From Sparassis latifolia (taxonomy: Eukaryota > Basidiomycota > Agaricomycetes > Polyporales > Sparassidaceae): DNA of 64,000 nt. The translations under genes were made by a program, and so were the position numbers. How positions within the stretch are numbered: the first letter of the stretch is position 1; every line of letters starts with the position of its first letter. The notes below the pieces were generated by a model. The model saw nothing but the letters and a program-made list of their open reading frames with translations. It made no database searches and was not told the origin of the DNA. Shown here piece by piece: positions 23,422 to 35,396 of this stretch. The DNA lies in the NCBI GenBank assembly GCA_018466975.1, contig CM031558.1, positions 310,001 through 374,000 on the forward strand, in the 5' to 3' direction.

Positions 23422-23847
23422 CGCCGTCGATTTTTCGCGCTGACAATACCATCTGTATGTAGAGCGTTGTACACCGTATACATGAGGACTTTGCTACGAT
23501 ACCGGATGTGCTAATGATTGCATTGTATGTCTAGAACCACATGCCATACTAATCGAGACAACATAATATCGCTGTCGACGCTACCACTTTCGCATTCTCC
23601 TGTGGTCATTGATAGGACTTTCTATCTCGTGTATTTTATCGGATGTATACCTGTCCTGTAGTCTGTGAGTCAATAGTAGTAGCTTGCATTGAAACTGCGG
23701 CTCCACCATTGCTCGAAGATGTCGCATATGTATGGGATCGAACGCGTATATCGTACATACAGCAGTTGTTTTGGAGTCACAAAGATCGTGGAAGGGTGAA
23801 TTACAGAAACAACGACTACACTTAGACCGGCTGCCAGCGCAACGCCC
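23422..23847. other. Convergent 3' intergenic region
   Basis: Lies between the ends of the TBC gene and the amidohydrolase gene. AT-richer, with no recognisable feature. Confidence 0.4.
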
Positions 23848-25837
23848 TTACAGTGTCATCCCAGCGAGATCCTTCGCAAGCTTGCCGTTGACATGATCAC
23901 CCTTCGGACGTTCAACGTCGCTCAGCAAGCTGGGTGTCGGCTCAAACCATGGCTCTTGATCCTTTCTAGAATATTTGTGGATGCGTCCGTTCTGCAATCA
24001 ATCGTCAACTACACTGCGGCCGGAGTAGTGCACTAGTAAGAGACTTACCACGACCACGACATCGATGTTCTCCTGGTGAGACAAAAGGGTAATGTCCTCC
24101 AGGGGATTCCCATTCACGAGAATGACATCTGCGAGGTAGCCCGGCTGAACTTTACCGAGGTCATTCCGCATCATGATCTCGCCACCGAGAGCAGTAGCGG
24201 ACATAATTGCCTCCTCCGGAGTAAACCCGAGGAGCTTCACGAAGTGCTCCAAATCCCGGTAGGTGCCGTGGGGCGACCAGGCAAAACTAAATTCGCAATG
24301 AGAAACACAGGATGCAAATGAAGAATGAAGAACGTACCCATAATCACCGCCCGGCAGTATTCTGATGCCGCGCTTGTGCATCTCTTTGCAGGCCTCAATC
24401 GCTACTTCGAGCTCACGCACGTATCCGATTGATTCCGCACGAGAAAGATCGTAACCGTATTCCTCCCCATCGTAAAGGGTGGCGTATGGGAAGTTAAGTG
24501 CTGGTGCGACAAATACACGACTCTTCTGGGCCTCGAGTGCATCCATGGTCACGTCCGAGATAAAAGCTGTGTGCAGTGCGAAGGGTAAGCGAGTGACCAT
24601 GACTGCCATAATAACGGCACTTACAGGCATGGTAGATGATATCGACACCGTATTGCAAGCATTGGAGAATAGATTCATCAGATCGGGCATGGCTACATAC
24701 ACGCATGCCATGGCTGTGAGCAGCCTGACGTCCAGCACATTAGCTCTTGAGAATTGACCCAGTCACGGAGACAGAAATTCACCTCGACGGCTGCCGCAAC
24801 CAAGTCATCCGTAAAGGTGGTATCCTCAGAGCGAAGTGTTTCGGTAATCTCATCGCCAGACATGTTGAGTTTGATGAGATCACAACCATCACGAGCATGA
24901 CCTGCTACGACCTCTCTAATTTCCTCGGGGTGTTCGCGATCGCAGTAATGCAAGGAATACTGTGACAGATGCAATTACATTAGATTTTATGAAACATTGA
25001 TACAATAGAACTCACAGTGCGCCTTCAAGCGGAGAAATTTCCTGGCCGTTAGCGAGAATGCGGGGACCAGGGAGATCGCCCTTGTTAACAATGTCACGAA
25101 TGGCAATGTCCAGACGCTGTTTAGCTGCAGCCGCGCCGACGGTCATAGTGTAACCGCAGTCGAGATAGGTGCGAGCAGAACGTGCGGTAAAAATGGTATG
25201 TTCTTCTACACCCATGGCCGCAAGGGCTTCGAGCGTGCCAGCATTGTTCCATGTCAAGTGAGTGTGCGCATCCACTAGAACAAATCAGCCGTTAGGTAAG
25301 GCCGCTCAAAACGTGAGACGCATCTAGTAACTAACCTAGCCCGCTCATAAGCGTCCGGCCTCTTCCCTCGAAGACACGGGCACCACGACAATCGGCTTCA
25401 GAAACGCTCCCACCGACGGAAACAATGCGATTTCCCTTGATCAAGACAGCACCCTGGTAAGGCGCCTTACCGGTTGAGTCGATGATATTAACGTCCTTGA
25501 AGACAATGCGAGCGTCTGGGTCGGACTGAAACGAGACGCTTGATATTAGAGAACATCGACAAAACACGAAGAGAAAACGCACGCAGAAGATCTCGCACAG
25601 GTTAGGCTTGACTCGCGGGTCGGGCTTGGTCAAGTCAATACCTCTGAATGACGGCCTACGCCAGTCCCACGGTTCTCCGAGCCCATTGACCTCATTGGCT
25701 TCACCAGGCGTCACTGGTGCATGACGCACCCAGCTGGGTGTCTTAAATTTACTGTAAGGTGGTGCAGCACTGGTGTTGAATTTGAAGCCGGAATGGGGCA
25801 AGCTGTTCCCGATGTCGTAGGAGAGCACAGCAGTCAT
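23848..25837 (-). CDS. Metal-dependent amidohydrolase
   Basis: Multi-exon gene from the ATG at 25837 (MTAVLSYDIGNSLPHSGFKF) to the stop at 23848. It belongs to the amidohydrolase superfamily, imidazolonepropionase-like group. Visible hallmarks are the N-terminal beta-sandwich start (IVFKDVNIIDSTGKAPYQGA), the metal-binding HxH in DAHTHLTW, later histidines in VCSHARSDES and IIYHA, the aspartate in ILPGGDYG, and the C-terminal LGKVQPGYLADVILVNGNPL. The last intron (GTAAGTC) joins DVVVV to NGRIHKYSRKDQEPW. The substrate cannot be deduced. Relatives include dipeptidases and mycotoxin-hydrolysing amidases; nothing here separates these. No targeting signal is obvious. Confidence 0.88.
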
Positions 25838-27949
25838 ATTGTATGTTGTGAGAACGGTCAGACAAATGGATTGGAGGGAGGCGAAATGGTATCAGAAGGT
25901 AGTCCGCAATTATAACCTGTCGGCGGTGAGTGGCAACTTGATGATCCCACGCGAATTCTTAAGCTAGTCCAGCGGCTGTGAACTTTAGAGTCAAGTGTGG
26001 GTTCACGAGAACCCGCACGCCATTGTTTGCTTCTGCACCTTCTGCGTGAGCTGCCGAATCCTTTTACGTGGGCTGATGATCCACGATCAGCCGCGAGATG
26101 AACGTGCTCGGTTCTCCTTGTGGAACCACGAGACCTTCCCCATGACTATTCAGCGGAGTGTACGATAATTCACCCTCACCTGCATTTTCTGGCTACAATA
26201 CGAATGAAGATGTACTTTAGTGCATGGTGTGGACTCGGCAGCAGACGCATGCTAAGATAGCACGCTGCCAAAGCGCATGGTTCGATAATCGGGGGGACTG
26301 CAGATGGAAGCCAGTAAATTTGGGGAGTGTACCAAACGCCTGTCAAGCATTAATGACAGGTGTTAGCTACACAGACAAATGGGCTCCAGCTTACAGAACT
26401 TGAGAATTAGTCCAAGCGATATTTTGGAGTCGTTCACATGAGTCGCACTGACAGAGGTTTCGAAATCAGGCCAGATAACAGAGCAGAACACTATGATCAA
26501 CAGGTGATGAATGGAGCAGCTCCGAAGCAACGACGAACCACACTATGTCAAAACGCGCGAGTTAAGGATAACCTTGACGTGGCGGATATACATTCCGATG
26601 TGAAATCCAAAGAATCAGTAGTGCCTGCCATCGCATGTACCGAACAGCTAGTGGATGCGACTTTATCCCAGCGCCTTTCACAGTTCAGCAAATCCTTTTA
26701 GCCACAATATCGTCAGCTGCAGCTCTCAACAGTCCAATATTCTAGATGAGAGCAATCGATAAACAGGGATACTTGTCGATTCAATAGCGCCGACACAACG
26801 ATGTTCATTTCGTTGTTTTTCTGGCAGAGGGCAGGAGTTCCACGACGGGGAAGTAAGTGCATCATAGGACAGCCTCGGCAAGGCGGCTTCACAAGCCAAC
26901 TGTGTAGAACAGTGGCCTTAGTGATGTCGCTCAACGATTTCGCTGTGCTAGTACCTAGCCCAAACTGCCGGCTCTGAATTACTTGAGTTCGAGTAGTACC
27001 CTCCTTGCTATTGCTCGTGCATAGTACCCTACAAGATGGTAATGAGTGTACCTCATGACCGGTCGGTATAAACTCGGTACTTGGAGCTCGGAGCTTCAAG
27101 GGTTTAACGAGAACCTGAGTTGGATCTAGAAACCCTGGTCTTTGTTGGCATAGATTTCGAGAGGTCAGAGAGAAAGAAATTTGCATCGCCGGAGATGTCA
27201 GTGTGACTGAAGACTCCGCGATATACGGGAGTTGCCGGAGTTGCCGGCCGTTCAACGTTTCAACGGTTATGTTTAGTAACTTCAGTTCGACTGAATCAGA
27301 TAGATAGGAGTGTTCTGATAGGTCTGAATTGTGAAGTGATCCTGAACATGGCGTAACCGAACCTTAAGCCTGTCGACGACCTTCCCCCGGACCGGGAGGA
27401 AAGTACTAGTAGAACTCAACTGAACTTCGAATTCCCTCTGAGAGCTCAGTGCCTGCTGACCGTGCCATTCTCTAGCCAAATCCCTCATCCTTTAGGGATT
27501 AAGAAAATGAAACGTGACCATTGTTAGCCTTCGTTACATCCAGATTCCGATTCATTGAGGTACCGTTGGTCGGCATCAGGTGGCCAGGCATAGTTTGTGA
27601 TATCGATACGCCCTTGGTGACCTCGTAGCACGAAGCTTCTGAGGGAGCAGTGGTTCTGAAAACATCCACATGGTCCTCAGTGGAGCGCATAGGAGGCATC
27701 CGCTCTCCATGTCTTATCAGAACTTTGGTCCAACCATTCCGGTTCTCATGACATTGAAGGTCATTTCTGGAATCAAGCCCGGGACTTGTGTTCTTCCTTG
27801 TGCCAATTCCAAATGGCTTCCCTCATCCGCATTGTGAATCGGATATGATGACTGTGTGCGTATAATTGATACGGAAGCCGCGTATTTCTACCCACTTTCG
27901 AGAGCGCAGGCCTGCGTAAACGTCCTCTTCTCCAGAAGTCAACGCAGCG
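25838..27949. other. About 2.1 kb without a recognisable gene
   Basis: Moderate-length frames are present at 26438-26701 (plus), 26713-27255, 27499-27699 and 27773-28027 (minus). None shows a domain I can name. I looked for reverse transcriptase, integrase and LTR ends and saw none. A short direct repeat, GGAGTTGCC twice, is at about 27228-27246. Decayed transposon sequence is possible but not shown. Confidence 0.35.
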
Positions 27950-29005
27950 ATGAGCTTGTGCGAACAGTGTATTCAAGGTACGTTTATCGTGTTTGAACAT
28001 TGTTCTGTTATCATGACACCCGTCCACTTGGATAGGCGTCCGCCACGAAGGTGTAGCTGAAGGTAAGTCTCGTCTACTTGTGTTCTTCTCTCTTAAACTT
28101 GGTACATTATACGCAGGGAAATTTGAGCAGATTGGTGGTGTAGAGTGCTACGTCGCTACTCCTACAGTCGATTATCCGAAGGACAAGGTTATCCTCTATC
28201 TCATCGATATCTTTGGAATACATCTTCCGAACCACCAGGTATGCCGTCCTCTGACTGCGGAATACATGAAAACATGGGAATCAACCACTCTTTGTATCCA
28301 GCTCCTCGCCGATGACTACGCTCGCAATGGCTTCAAGGTTGTCGTCCCTGATATCCTGCACGGCGACCCGTGTCCCGCAGATGCCCAGGCTCCGGGCTCA
28401 AACTTCGACCTGAAGGCCTGGTTGGCGAAGCATCCCGGAGACTCTGTTAAGCCGGTGCTTGAGAAGGTCATTGGAGCTCTCACAGAAAGCGGCGTCCAGA
28501 ATATTGGTGCCCTCGGATTCTGCTACGGCGCCCGCCCGGCATTCGATCTGGCTTTCCTCAACGTGACGGACGTCACGGTCGTTTCCCACCCGTCCCTGTT
28601 GAAGATGCCCGAGGATTATCAGGCGAGCATTTTCCCTCTTCTCAGAGCTCATTTTGGGGTTCTCATCGTTAGGCATTGATACTTGTAGAGATACGTCGCC
28701 GAGTCCAAGGCACCGCTCTTGATCAACAGCTGTGAGATCGACCACCAGTTGCACAGAGAAGCACAGGCGCAAGCGGATGAGATTCTGACTGGATTCGCTC
28801 CTGGATACAAGAGAACCTACTGGGAGGGATGCACCCATGGTTTCACGATCCGCGGCGACTTGGTGCGTGCATCGTGATGTACCTTCCGTTCAATTGATAT
28901 TGCCCTTCTGACTTGTCCTTACCTCCATAGAGTAACCCGAAAGTCAAGGCTGGAAAGGAGGGTGCTTTTAAGGCTACGGTGGAGTTCTTACTGAAATACC
29001 TCTGA
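27950..29005 (+). CDS. Dienelactone hydrolase family protein
   Basis: Alpha/beta hydrolase with several exons. A 28-nt first exon (MSLCEQCIQ, start 27950) and a 27-nt second exon (GVRHEGVAE) splice to GKFEQIGGVECYVATPTVDY, matching the usual fungal start. The nucleophile cysteine is in ALGFCYGARP. The acid is in LLINSCEIDHQLHREAQAQA, and the histidine is in YWEGCTHGFTIRGD. The gene ends FLLKYL at 29005. Introns include those near 28238-28300, 28620-28690 and 28862-28930, all restoring frame. The family hydrolyses dienelactone or related esters in aromatic catabolism, but many fungal members have unknown substrates. No aromatic-pathway neighbour is adjacent. Confidence 0.88.
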
Positions 29006-29246
29006 TCTCTGAATGTGAATCGGAGAAACAGCAGCGTTGTAGATGTTTGTCTCCGATGTGCATGCAAATGGTTATAGACATTGCAAAGTAATACGCTGCG
29101 ACGGTTCTGCTACGTCATCAGAGCTCGCATAATAAATTGGACAGTCGAATGTTGAGACATGTGTTGAACCTGCGATACAATGAGAGGTCGTACACAGAAT
29201 GAATGAATAACAGAAAGGAGAATTCCCATTCGCGAGCGCTTCAAGC

Positions 29247-29635
29247 TCAGGTATGCTGTGTTTCATGAATTCTTTACATTGTTGCAGACACCGGATGACT
29301 ATTCTGCGATTCTTTAGAGGAAGCCATGCGTCTCGCTACAATACCGCTTGGCGTTCTTCACAGATGGGACCAGCTTGTGAACAATCGTTACTTTGGAGAG
29401 CACCAACATCACTATGGCGCATGGGAACTGTATGCGCGAGTTGTTCCATGATAAGAATCTTGCGTAGTACTGGAGCGTTCGCCCCTCCAAGAGATCTCGA
29501 GGGTCCTACTGTATTTGCTCGCTCCTTAATGACGTCTGGTTGCTCGAGAAGTATACGATTGCGTTCGCGGGGAACTGGGCCTCTTGGTCCCGCTCTTACT
29601 TTGGCGTCTAGTCCGAGTAGTGCCAGTGATACGTG
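29247..29635 (-). pseudogene. Truncated, frame-broken copy of the C-terminus of the gene at 30767-32494
   Basis: The plus-strand sequence from about 29247 (TGTGTTTCATGAATTC) to 29635 follows 30775-31155 closely. It shares GTTCTTCAC(A/G)G(A/G)TGGGACC, AGCTTGTG(A/G)AC(A/G)ATCGTT and many other words. Only the last coding exon is represented, and several indels and stops interrupt the frame. It ends a few bases before the hairpin at 29641. Confidence 0.75.
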
Positions 29636-29640
29636 AATCC

Positions 29641-29705
29641 AGTAGTTATCTTTCCAGACAGTACATTGGGCCAATTGCAATGTACTGTCTGGAAAGATAA
29701 CTACT
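29641..29705. repeat. Perfect 28-bp inverted repeat with 9-nt loop
   Basis: The left arm 29641-29668 (AGTAGTTATCTTTCCAGACA and eight more bases) is the exact reverse complement of 29678-29705. The spacer is GGCCAATTG. It lies outside any gene, directly after the truncated copy. It could form a cruciform in DNA or a 28-bp stem in RNA. Confidence 0.95.
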
Positions 29706-30766
29706 ATTGTAACCGCACCACTTTGCACACCCTCATCCCTTTTCGGTGATCGGAGAGTTGAAGGTAAGTCTCATATCAACGAGGCAGTTGCCGCGCGCTC
29801 CTGTTCTAAGTCGCGTAGCCTCCGCTGGTACTTAGTGCATCAGATCTCAGACTTCGACTTCGTTCCGCTCCGCATAGCCGAACACTAGCCGAAAGCGAGT
29901 AGCCAAGGGCACTAGCTGTACGACACGTCCTGGCACTGACTTTCCTTCAAACCATCTGGCTGTCCTAGTCTGAGAGGAGCCGCCATGGACGACGCCAATT
30001 CTATGACCAGAAAACGAAATGCTGGAAGAACAAGCACGATGCCCAGAACTTGGATGATCCCAAGGATGGTGAACGGCTGGCGCAACAAGGCTCAACGACG
30101 CGCACACCTCAAACAATGTTTCACCAAGGTTACAAAACTTACTGATGATGCTACTCGGACTGGGCGAGCTCCCCCATTGGTATCAGGGTGCTGCTTAAAA
30201 CCGCTGAACGAGCATCTTTACTGGCCTCTGACGCGGACAATTTCTCATTTGCACAGTACTGCGACCCTCAATGCTCAGGATCTTCGCAATATTTGAGAGC
30301 CACTGCGAGTATTACGAGTGCAATGGCTGGTGGCAAGTGAAGTTTCGGATTTGGCTAGAACACGTGTAGCGGCGCTAGCGGTTGTGTCCGCAATTACGCA
30401 CTGCATCAGCGAACTACAAGCTGGAGGGGCAGGCACACAAGCAACCAGATCATGATCGCGACCACAGGCAGGAGGGACGTGGCCCAGGGATGATGTGTTG
30501 CATGGCTCAGACGGTTCGTCAGCTCGTGGCTCATGAGGATTCGATGATCCTGACTCAGTGTACACAGGACTCTCTGAGTATGATTGGCGTATGAGGCAGG
30601 AATATAGTAGAGCGCACTCGGGCATGAGATGTAGACGTCTTAAGTCCATTACTAGAATGATTCATCCAGTTTGTTCACCCATTCGAATTGGTCTCGTTTA
30701 ATTCTGAGTTGAAGCTGCGTACCCTCCCACTATAGCTAGATACTTGAAATCCTCAAGACGACTAAT
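29706..30766. other. About 1 kb without a recognisable gene
   Basis: Overlapping frames occur on both strands (29847-30116 minus, 29985-30296 plus, 30275-30649 minus), but none resembles a known protein or forms a spliced gene. The copy relationship seen just to the left does not continue here. Confidence 0.35.
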
Positions 30767-32494
30767 TCATTCCCCGGTTACGCTTTGTTTCATGAATTCC
30801 TTGAACTGTTGCAAGCATTTGAAGGCTAGGCGGCGATTCTTCAACGGAAGCATGCCGTGGGTCTCGCTCAAATAGCGTTTTACGTTCTTCACGGGTGGGA
30901 CCAGCTTGTGGACGATCGTTTCCGGGAGAGCACTGACGTCGCTATGGCATGAAGCGATGGTGCACGCAAGCTCCTCCGTGATAGGAATCTTGTAGAATAC
31001 TGGAGCGTATGCCGTCCAACTGATCCCAAGCATTAGCTGGGACTTTATCGGAGGTCGTCCATTATTCCTGCGGAATGATCGATTGTCGGCGAAGTGTGCG
31101 ATCGCATTCGCGATAAGCTGGGGCTCCTGATCTCGCTGGTATTTGGAGGTCTGAATGTACATAACATGTCAGTGGTCATCTTTGCGAGCAGTCATTTACG
31201 CACTCTCACAACCGAGACGAGGCGTATATAACTTTTATCATCCCACACCCTTATGTTTCGCCCATTGTTAATATACATGCCGCCCATGGGGAGAGCTGTC
31301 CCAGTCGCTAAACCCGTGACGCGGGATGATGTTAAACGTCCTTCAGGCGGCGGCGGCAGCTTGCAGTTCAGTCCATAACCGTAGGCAAGGGTCTCAAAAA
31401 CTTTACTTGCGAAATAGCCGTAATAGTATGAATGGAGCCGAGAGACCTCTGTGTCACGAGGCTTCGAGAGTGCATTGAAAAAGAGGGATGATGTGTAGGA
31501 CGTTGGTTGGGCATGCTGGTTGGGAAGGTAGATGTTCAGAATTTCTCGAGCTACCTTGGGCTCGGGCAGCTTCTGTACGCCGAAGAATGTAGTAAGATCT
31601 TCTTCCACAATCTTGATTTTGTATACTGATAATATTTCGTGCGTCCAGTTCCGAGACCCCACTTGGTGAATGCGTTTGTACGCCTAAAATCAATCAGGTC
31701 GACATTCGCTTCAAGGTGTAACACACTGACGAATTTGTGTGGTTCTGAAGTCGAAGGCGAGCGGGTCCAGTGCTTGATTATTGGCCGAAATCTTGCGAAT
31801 CTGGGAACCGCCTCCGTACCCTGAGGTGACTAAATGTATCCAATGTCAAATCAGCAGCCGAGAGATCAGCGCGAGTGTGCGAAGAGAGTAGTACACACTT
31901 GTCTGAATCTAGGGAAGGTGGCAGCGCGCGGGATGCGGGTCCGGGTGACCTTCGAGGGGAAATCCTTCCGGAATAGTTCAACGATATTAATTACGGGGAT
32001 CCTATAACGAAGTCGATGAAAGGAAAGAATGAAGCACGTCCGCTTGCCTGCCGGACGAATATTTCTCCTATATGAAGTCTCATTATCGAGGTCTGTAGTG
32101 CGAGATGACAAGAACTGAAAAAGCCTGCAATGAACGAAACTTTCCGCTGCTGCAAGTCATTGTATGGGAGAGATTCCAAACGATTCCAAAGGCGAGTGTT
32201 TTCGTTCACGGTTGAGTTTGCTTCCGTCACATATTTCAAACTCTGGGAAGGCAGTTTTGAGCGGTGACTCCGAAAATGCTCAGCGTAAAGACCAACTTCA
32301 AGTTATATGGGCCAGGTATTAGAAGTTCAGGCATCGCGGGGCGGTATGGCATGCGGAGCCTGAGGCCTGAAAGCTCGTATTCCAGCCACCGACCTGGCTC
32401 TACGATGTGCCAGTCATGATGAGCCTATTGAAAAAGGATCCGGAAATTATCATGAAATGCTGCAAACTCTCACAATGGCTTTGAACAACAACAT
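30767..32494 (-). CDS. Protein of unknown function, about 470 residues
   Basis: Family not recognised. A consistent multi-exon model starts at the ATG at 32494 (MLLFKAI) and continues AHHDWHIVEPGRWLEYELSG, RPAMPELLIPGPYNLKL, SLKYVTEANSTVNENTRLW, FFPFIDF, TRTRIPRAATFPRFRQ, SQIRKISANNQALDPLAF and VGSRNWTHEILSVYKIKIVE. A large exon follows with FFNALSKPRDTEVSRLHSYY and LPMGGMYINNGRNIRVWDD. The last exon (QEPQLIANAIAHFADN, WTAYAPVFYKIPITEE) ends at 30767. Introns are about 50-60 nt; the one after FFPFIDF uses a weak GTTATA donor. A truncated copy of the last exon exists at 29247-29635. The protein is probably soluble, with no obvious signal peptide or membrane span. The family may be restricted to basidiomycetes. 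Confidence 0.65.
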
Positions 32495-32637
32495 CTAACA
32501 GACCAACAACCCATCGGCAACTAAAATTCCAATACGAAGTATACTATCGATACACTCTTCCCGTCTACACAATGCTACATGCGAAGTCCATACGTAGCCG
32601 CGGTGAAAGTCGGCGGACCTAATCTGTACCACCCAGC

Positions 32638-34380
32638 TCAGAATACCGACACGTCCGCGTCTGACTCTCTATCCGACTCCGCCCCTCCCTGCCACACCAT
32701 CTCGCGCACACTCATATCCGCCGCGCGCAGCATCAGGATGCTCTCCAGCCGCTCCGCCATTTCCTCTGAGGTACCCCCGACAAACACCTTCGGGTTGCAA
32801 GCCGCATGCGCCACGAGATTGCGCCGAAGCGCGGTGGGGAGAGGTTAGCGCACTCCGCGGGGTCCACGACGAGCGACGCAAGAGTACGCAGCTCGTATTT
32901 CCGGTGCATATCTACATGCGTATGCGAAATGGTTAGGTGAGATCAGCGTAACGAGTGAGTTGGAGGGCGGCGCACTGTCGATATATTCCTCACAGGCGCG
33001 CGGGACCTCAATATCGAGAGCGCGCCCGCCACGCGCGGCGGCGAGCCGGCGCAGCCCGGGCATGCGCACACTGGTGTCAAAGAGTGAGACAAAGCACAGC
33101 TTTGGGAGTGCGAACAGCGCTGGTATAGCGTCGTCGTCGATGTGCGGGTTGAGCGCGAGGTCGAGCTCCGCGAGCGTGCGCTTCAACGCGACCAGGTGGA
33201 AGACACTGTTGGAATGGTCAAAAAACATAATAGATTACCGGGGCCGAACTACGCACGCTTCATTTCCAATCCCCGTGTTGCTGAGCCAGAGTCGCTTGAG
33301 CCGCGGCAGGTGATGAATGTGAGTAAGGTCGAAGTCGTGCAGACTGATGTCGCTCAGGTTGATGTCCGTGACGAACAAGAAGCTGTTCGGCTTCTTCAAA
33401 ACTATTGGGTTCAAAGTCAGAAATTGAAGCAGAAGATCTTAACAGAGTGAGTCGCACCATGCAAGAGATCGCTAGCACCGAGGTTGAGACCGGCTTCGTC
33501 CATGATCGACGCGGTTAAGTCGAGACACTTGACCTCTGACGTGCGCAGGATGTTGAGAATGCGAGCGTTCAGATGCCCGTCGGCGCCGAGCATATCCGCA
33601 ATATGCTGGTGGGTGACATCTTTGAGCGCATACAGCCGCTCCTTGAGCCTGATCCCGGGGAGGAGCATATCCAGATGGTTGATCAACACACTCAGCCCCC
33701 GGGGTGTCTCCGTGCCAATATGTGGACCGTACAGTTCGTCTGCAGGTGTCCAGATGCACGGGCGCGCTTGCAGAAGCCAGGGACACGCGTATAGGCGACG
33801 ACGTACCTTCCAGAGCGCGAATCTTACGCTCAACATTGCCTTCCATTGCCAAACCATCGTGCCTGGGTGAAGACGCCCCCTTCGTATCGGGGAAGTAACA
33901 GATCCGGTGCGCCTTCGCGCTCAGATAAAACGAGTCATCGTTGACGCTCTGGAACGAGCGCTCATGTTTAGGCGGGCCGACCATGTCGCTGAAGGTCTCC
34001 GCCGAGTGGGAACGCTTGCGTTTCACTCGCAGCTCCGGGTGGTCTTGCCGAAGATCGTGCTGGTCGGAGGTCGGGGCAGGTGTTCCGCGCTCCCAGTTCA
34101 GCGTAGGGTTTTGCAGACTGTTGCTCAGCAGAGAAGACATGTCCGGGCTGTCGCGTGCGGCGCGAATCGGCTGGTAGAGCAGATCCAGAAGGTCGTCCTC
34201 GTCCATGGACTGCTCCAGTCGTTTGGAAAAGGAGGGCCGTAGTTTCTCGTGAATAGCGGTGGTGTAGCGGCTGGGATGTGCGTGTAATTCGCGGCGGAGG
34301 GTCTCCAAGTATGAGATGGCTGTCACGGTCGGGCAGTAGAACGGGTTTTGGTCGTCGATAACGGGCTCATTGAAGTGCAT
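32638..34380 (-). CDS. Leucine-rich repeat protein, possible frameshift near the C-terminus
   Basis: Begins MHFNEPVIDDQNPFYCPTVT at 34380. An N-terminal region of about 200 residues is polar and probably disordered (LRVKRKRSHSAETFSDMVGP). After an intron starting GTACGTC, LRR-like segments follow: GLSVLINHLDMLLPGIRLKE, LNILRTSEVKCLDLTASIMD, LPRLKRLWLSNTGIGNEA, RTLAELDLALNPHIDDDAIP, LPKLCFVSLFDTSVRMPGLR. Further introns lie near 33440, 33230 and 32940. The last exon reads MHRKYELRTLASLVVDPAEC, then needs a one-base shift near 32833-32845 to continue as ALRRNLVAHAACNPKVFVGG and end DADVSVF at 32638. Either this is a real frameshift, a sequencing indel in the GGTGGGG run, or an unseen splice. 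No F-box is visible. Probably a protein-interaction scaffold. Confidence 0.65.
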
Positions 34381-35396
34381 GATGAGAACAAGTGAGAGAA
34401 GAACCGAGTAGAAAATGTCTAAGATAGCGAGGAGAAAGCAGAGTGAGGCACAAGATAGCACAAAGAGTCCAGCCTTTTCGCGAAACAAAGAGTACACGAG
34501 AATTGCAATTGCTTTGACAACAAACGAAAGAGCGATGGATGAGGGTTGCGGAAGGAAAGAGATCTAGGTGGAGGAGCGAGAAGAGCAGCGTTTGACAGTT
34601 CTTTGACAGCGCCTGCAGCTTTGCCTATCTGGGCAGCTCGCTCGCTGACCAGAATGCGGAGGTGCTGGAGTAGTAGGTCCGGGTCTGACGCTAGTGCAAG
34701 AGTACCTTGCGCACCATCGTGGCCAAATTCAAGCTGGAGATGGAGCTTCAATGTTCGCTATAGACTAAGATCACAAGAAATATTGGAGTGATGAGGCTGT
34801 GAGTCGAAATTCACAATGCCAGTGCGAATTGGAATGATCTGGCTCCCAGATTCAACAAGGATAAAGTCAGACAAATCGAGGGCATCATAAAAGAGACATG
34901 ATTGTCAACGCCAGGAGGGATAAATGAATGTCTCTCGTAACGATAACCTAAAATATATGTGTAAGAGGAGTTAAGCAGAGGTTGACGAACGTACGAAAAT
35001 CTAGAAAAAAAGGGAAGGCAATATTCGGACACCATTACCACGTTGGATACAGGACCACTCTAGCAATGTATGGTGCGCAACGACAGAACGCGTGCACATG
35101 GCAGGAACTGTGACATACCACACTTCAATTACACACAGAGCAAGCCAGATTCTAACTGCTAGGATGAAACATCAAGAAGTCAGCCCCGTCCATCTTGAAA
35201 CGATTCAGAGACAATCGAGCCTTCAAACATTCTCGATCCGAGATTCAAAGAGACCAAATAGGCCATGCCGAAGAAGAGAATGATAAATATGGGCACATAA
35301 ATTGAGAACGAAAGTCCATGCAACCATCCTTCGGGACATCTGCAGGCCTTATTGTAAACAACTGCTCGCCACGAATGAATGAGATAAGACGTACCG
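34381..35396. other. Intergenic region with one coding-like minus-strand stretch
   Basis: At 34760-34550 on the minus strand a frame reads LKLHLQLEFGHDGAQGTLAL and DPDLLLQHLRILVSERAAQI. It looks protein-like but has no in-frame ATG, and an acceptor CTATAG precedes it. It could be an exon of a small gene or a 5' exon of the LRR gene; I could not complete a model. A hydrophobic frame at about 35280-35330 overlaps the 3' flank of the small membrane protein gene and is not called. Confidence 0.3.

Noticed and set aside
26713..27255. 180-residue minus-strand frame as a possible retroelement
   Set aside because: No reverse transcriptase, integrase, RNase H or zinc-knuckle motif and no LTR ends were seen.
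31980..32040. Apparent frame break in the unknown gene at 30767-32494
   Set aside because: An intron from GTTATA to CCTCGAAG joins FIDF to TRTRIPRAATF in frame; the donor is weak, so some doubt remains.
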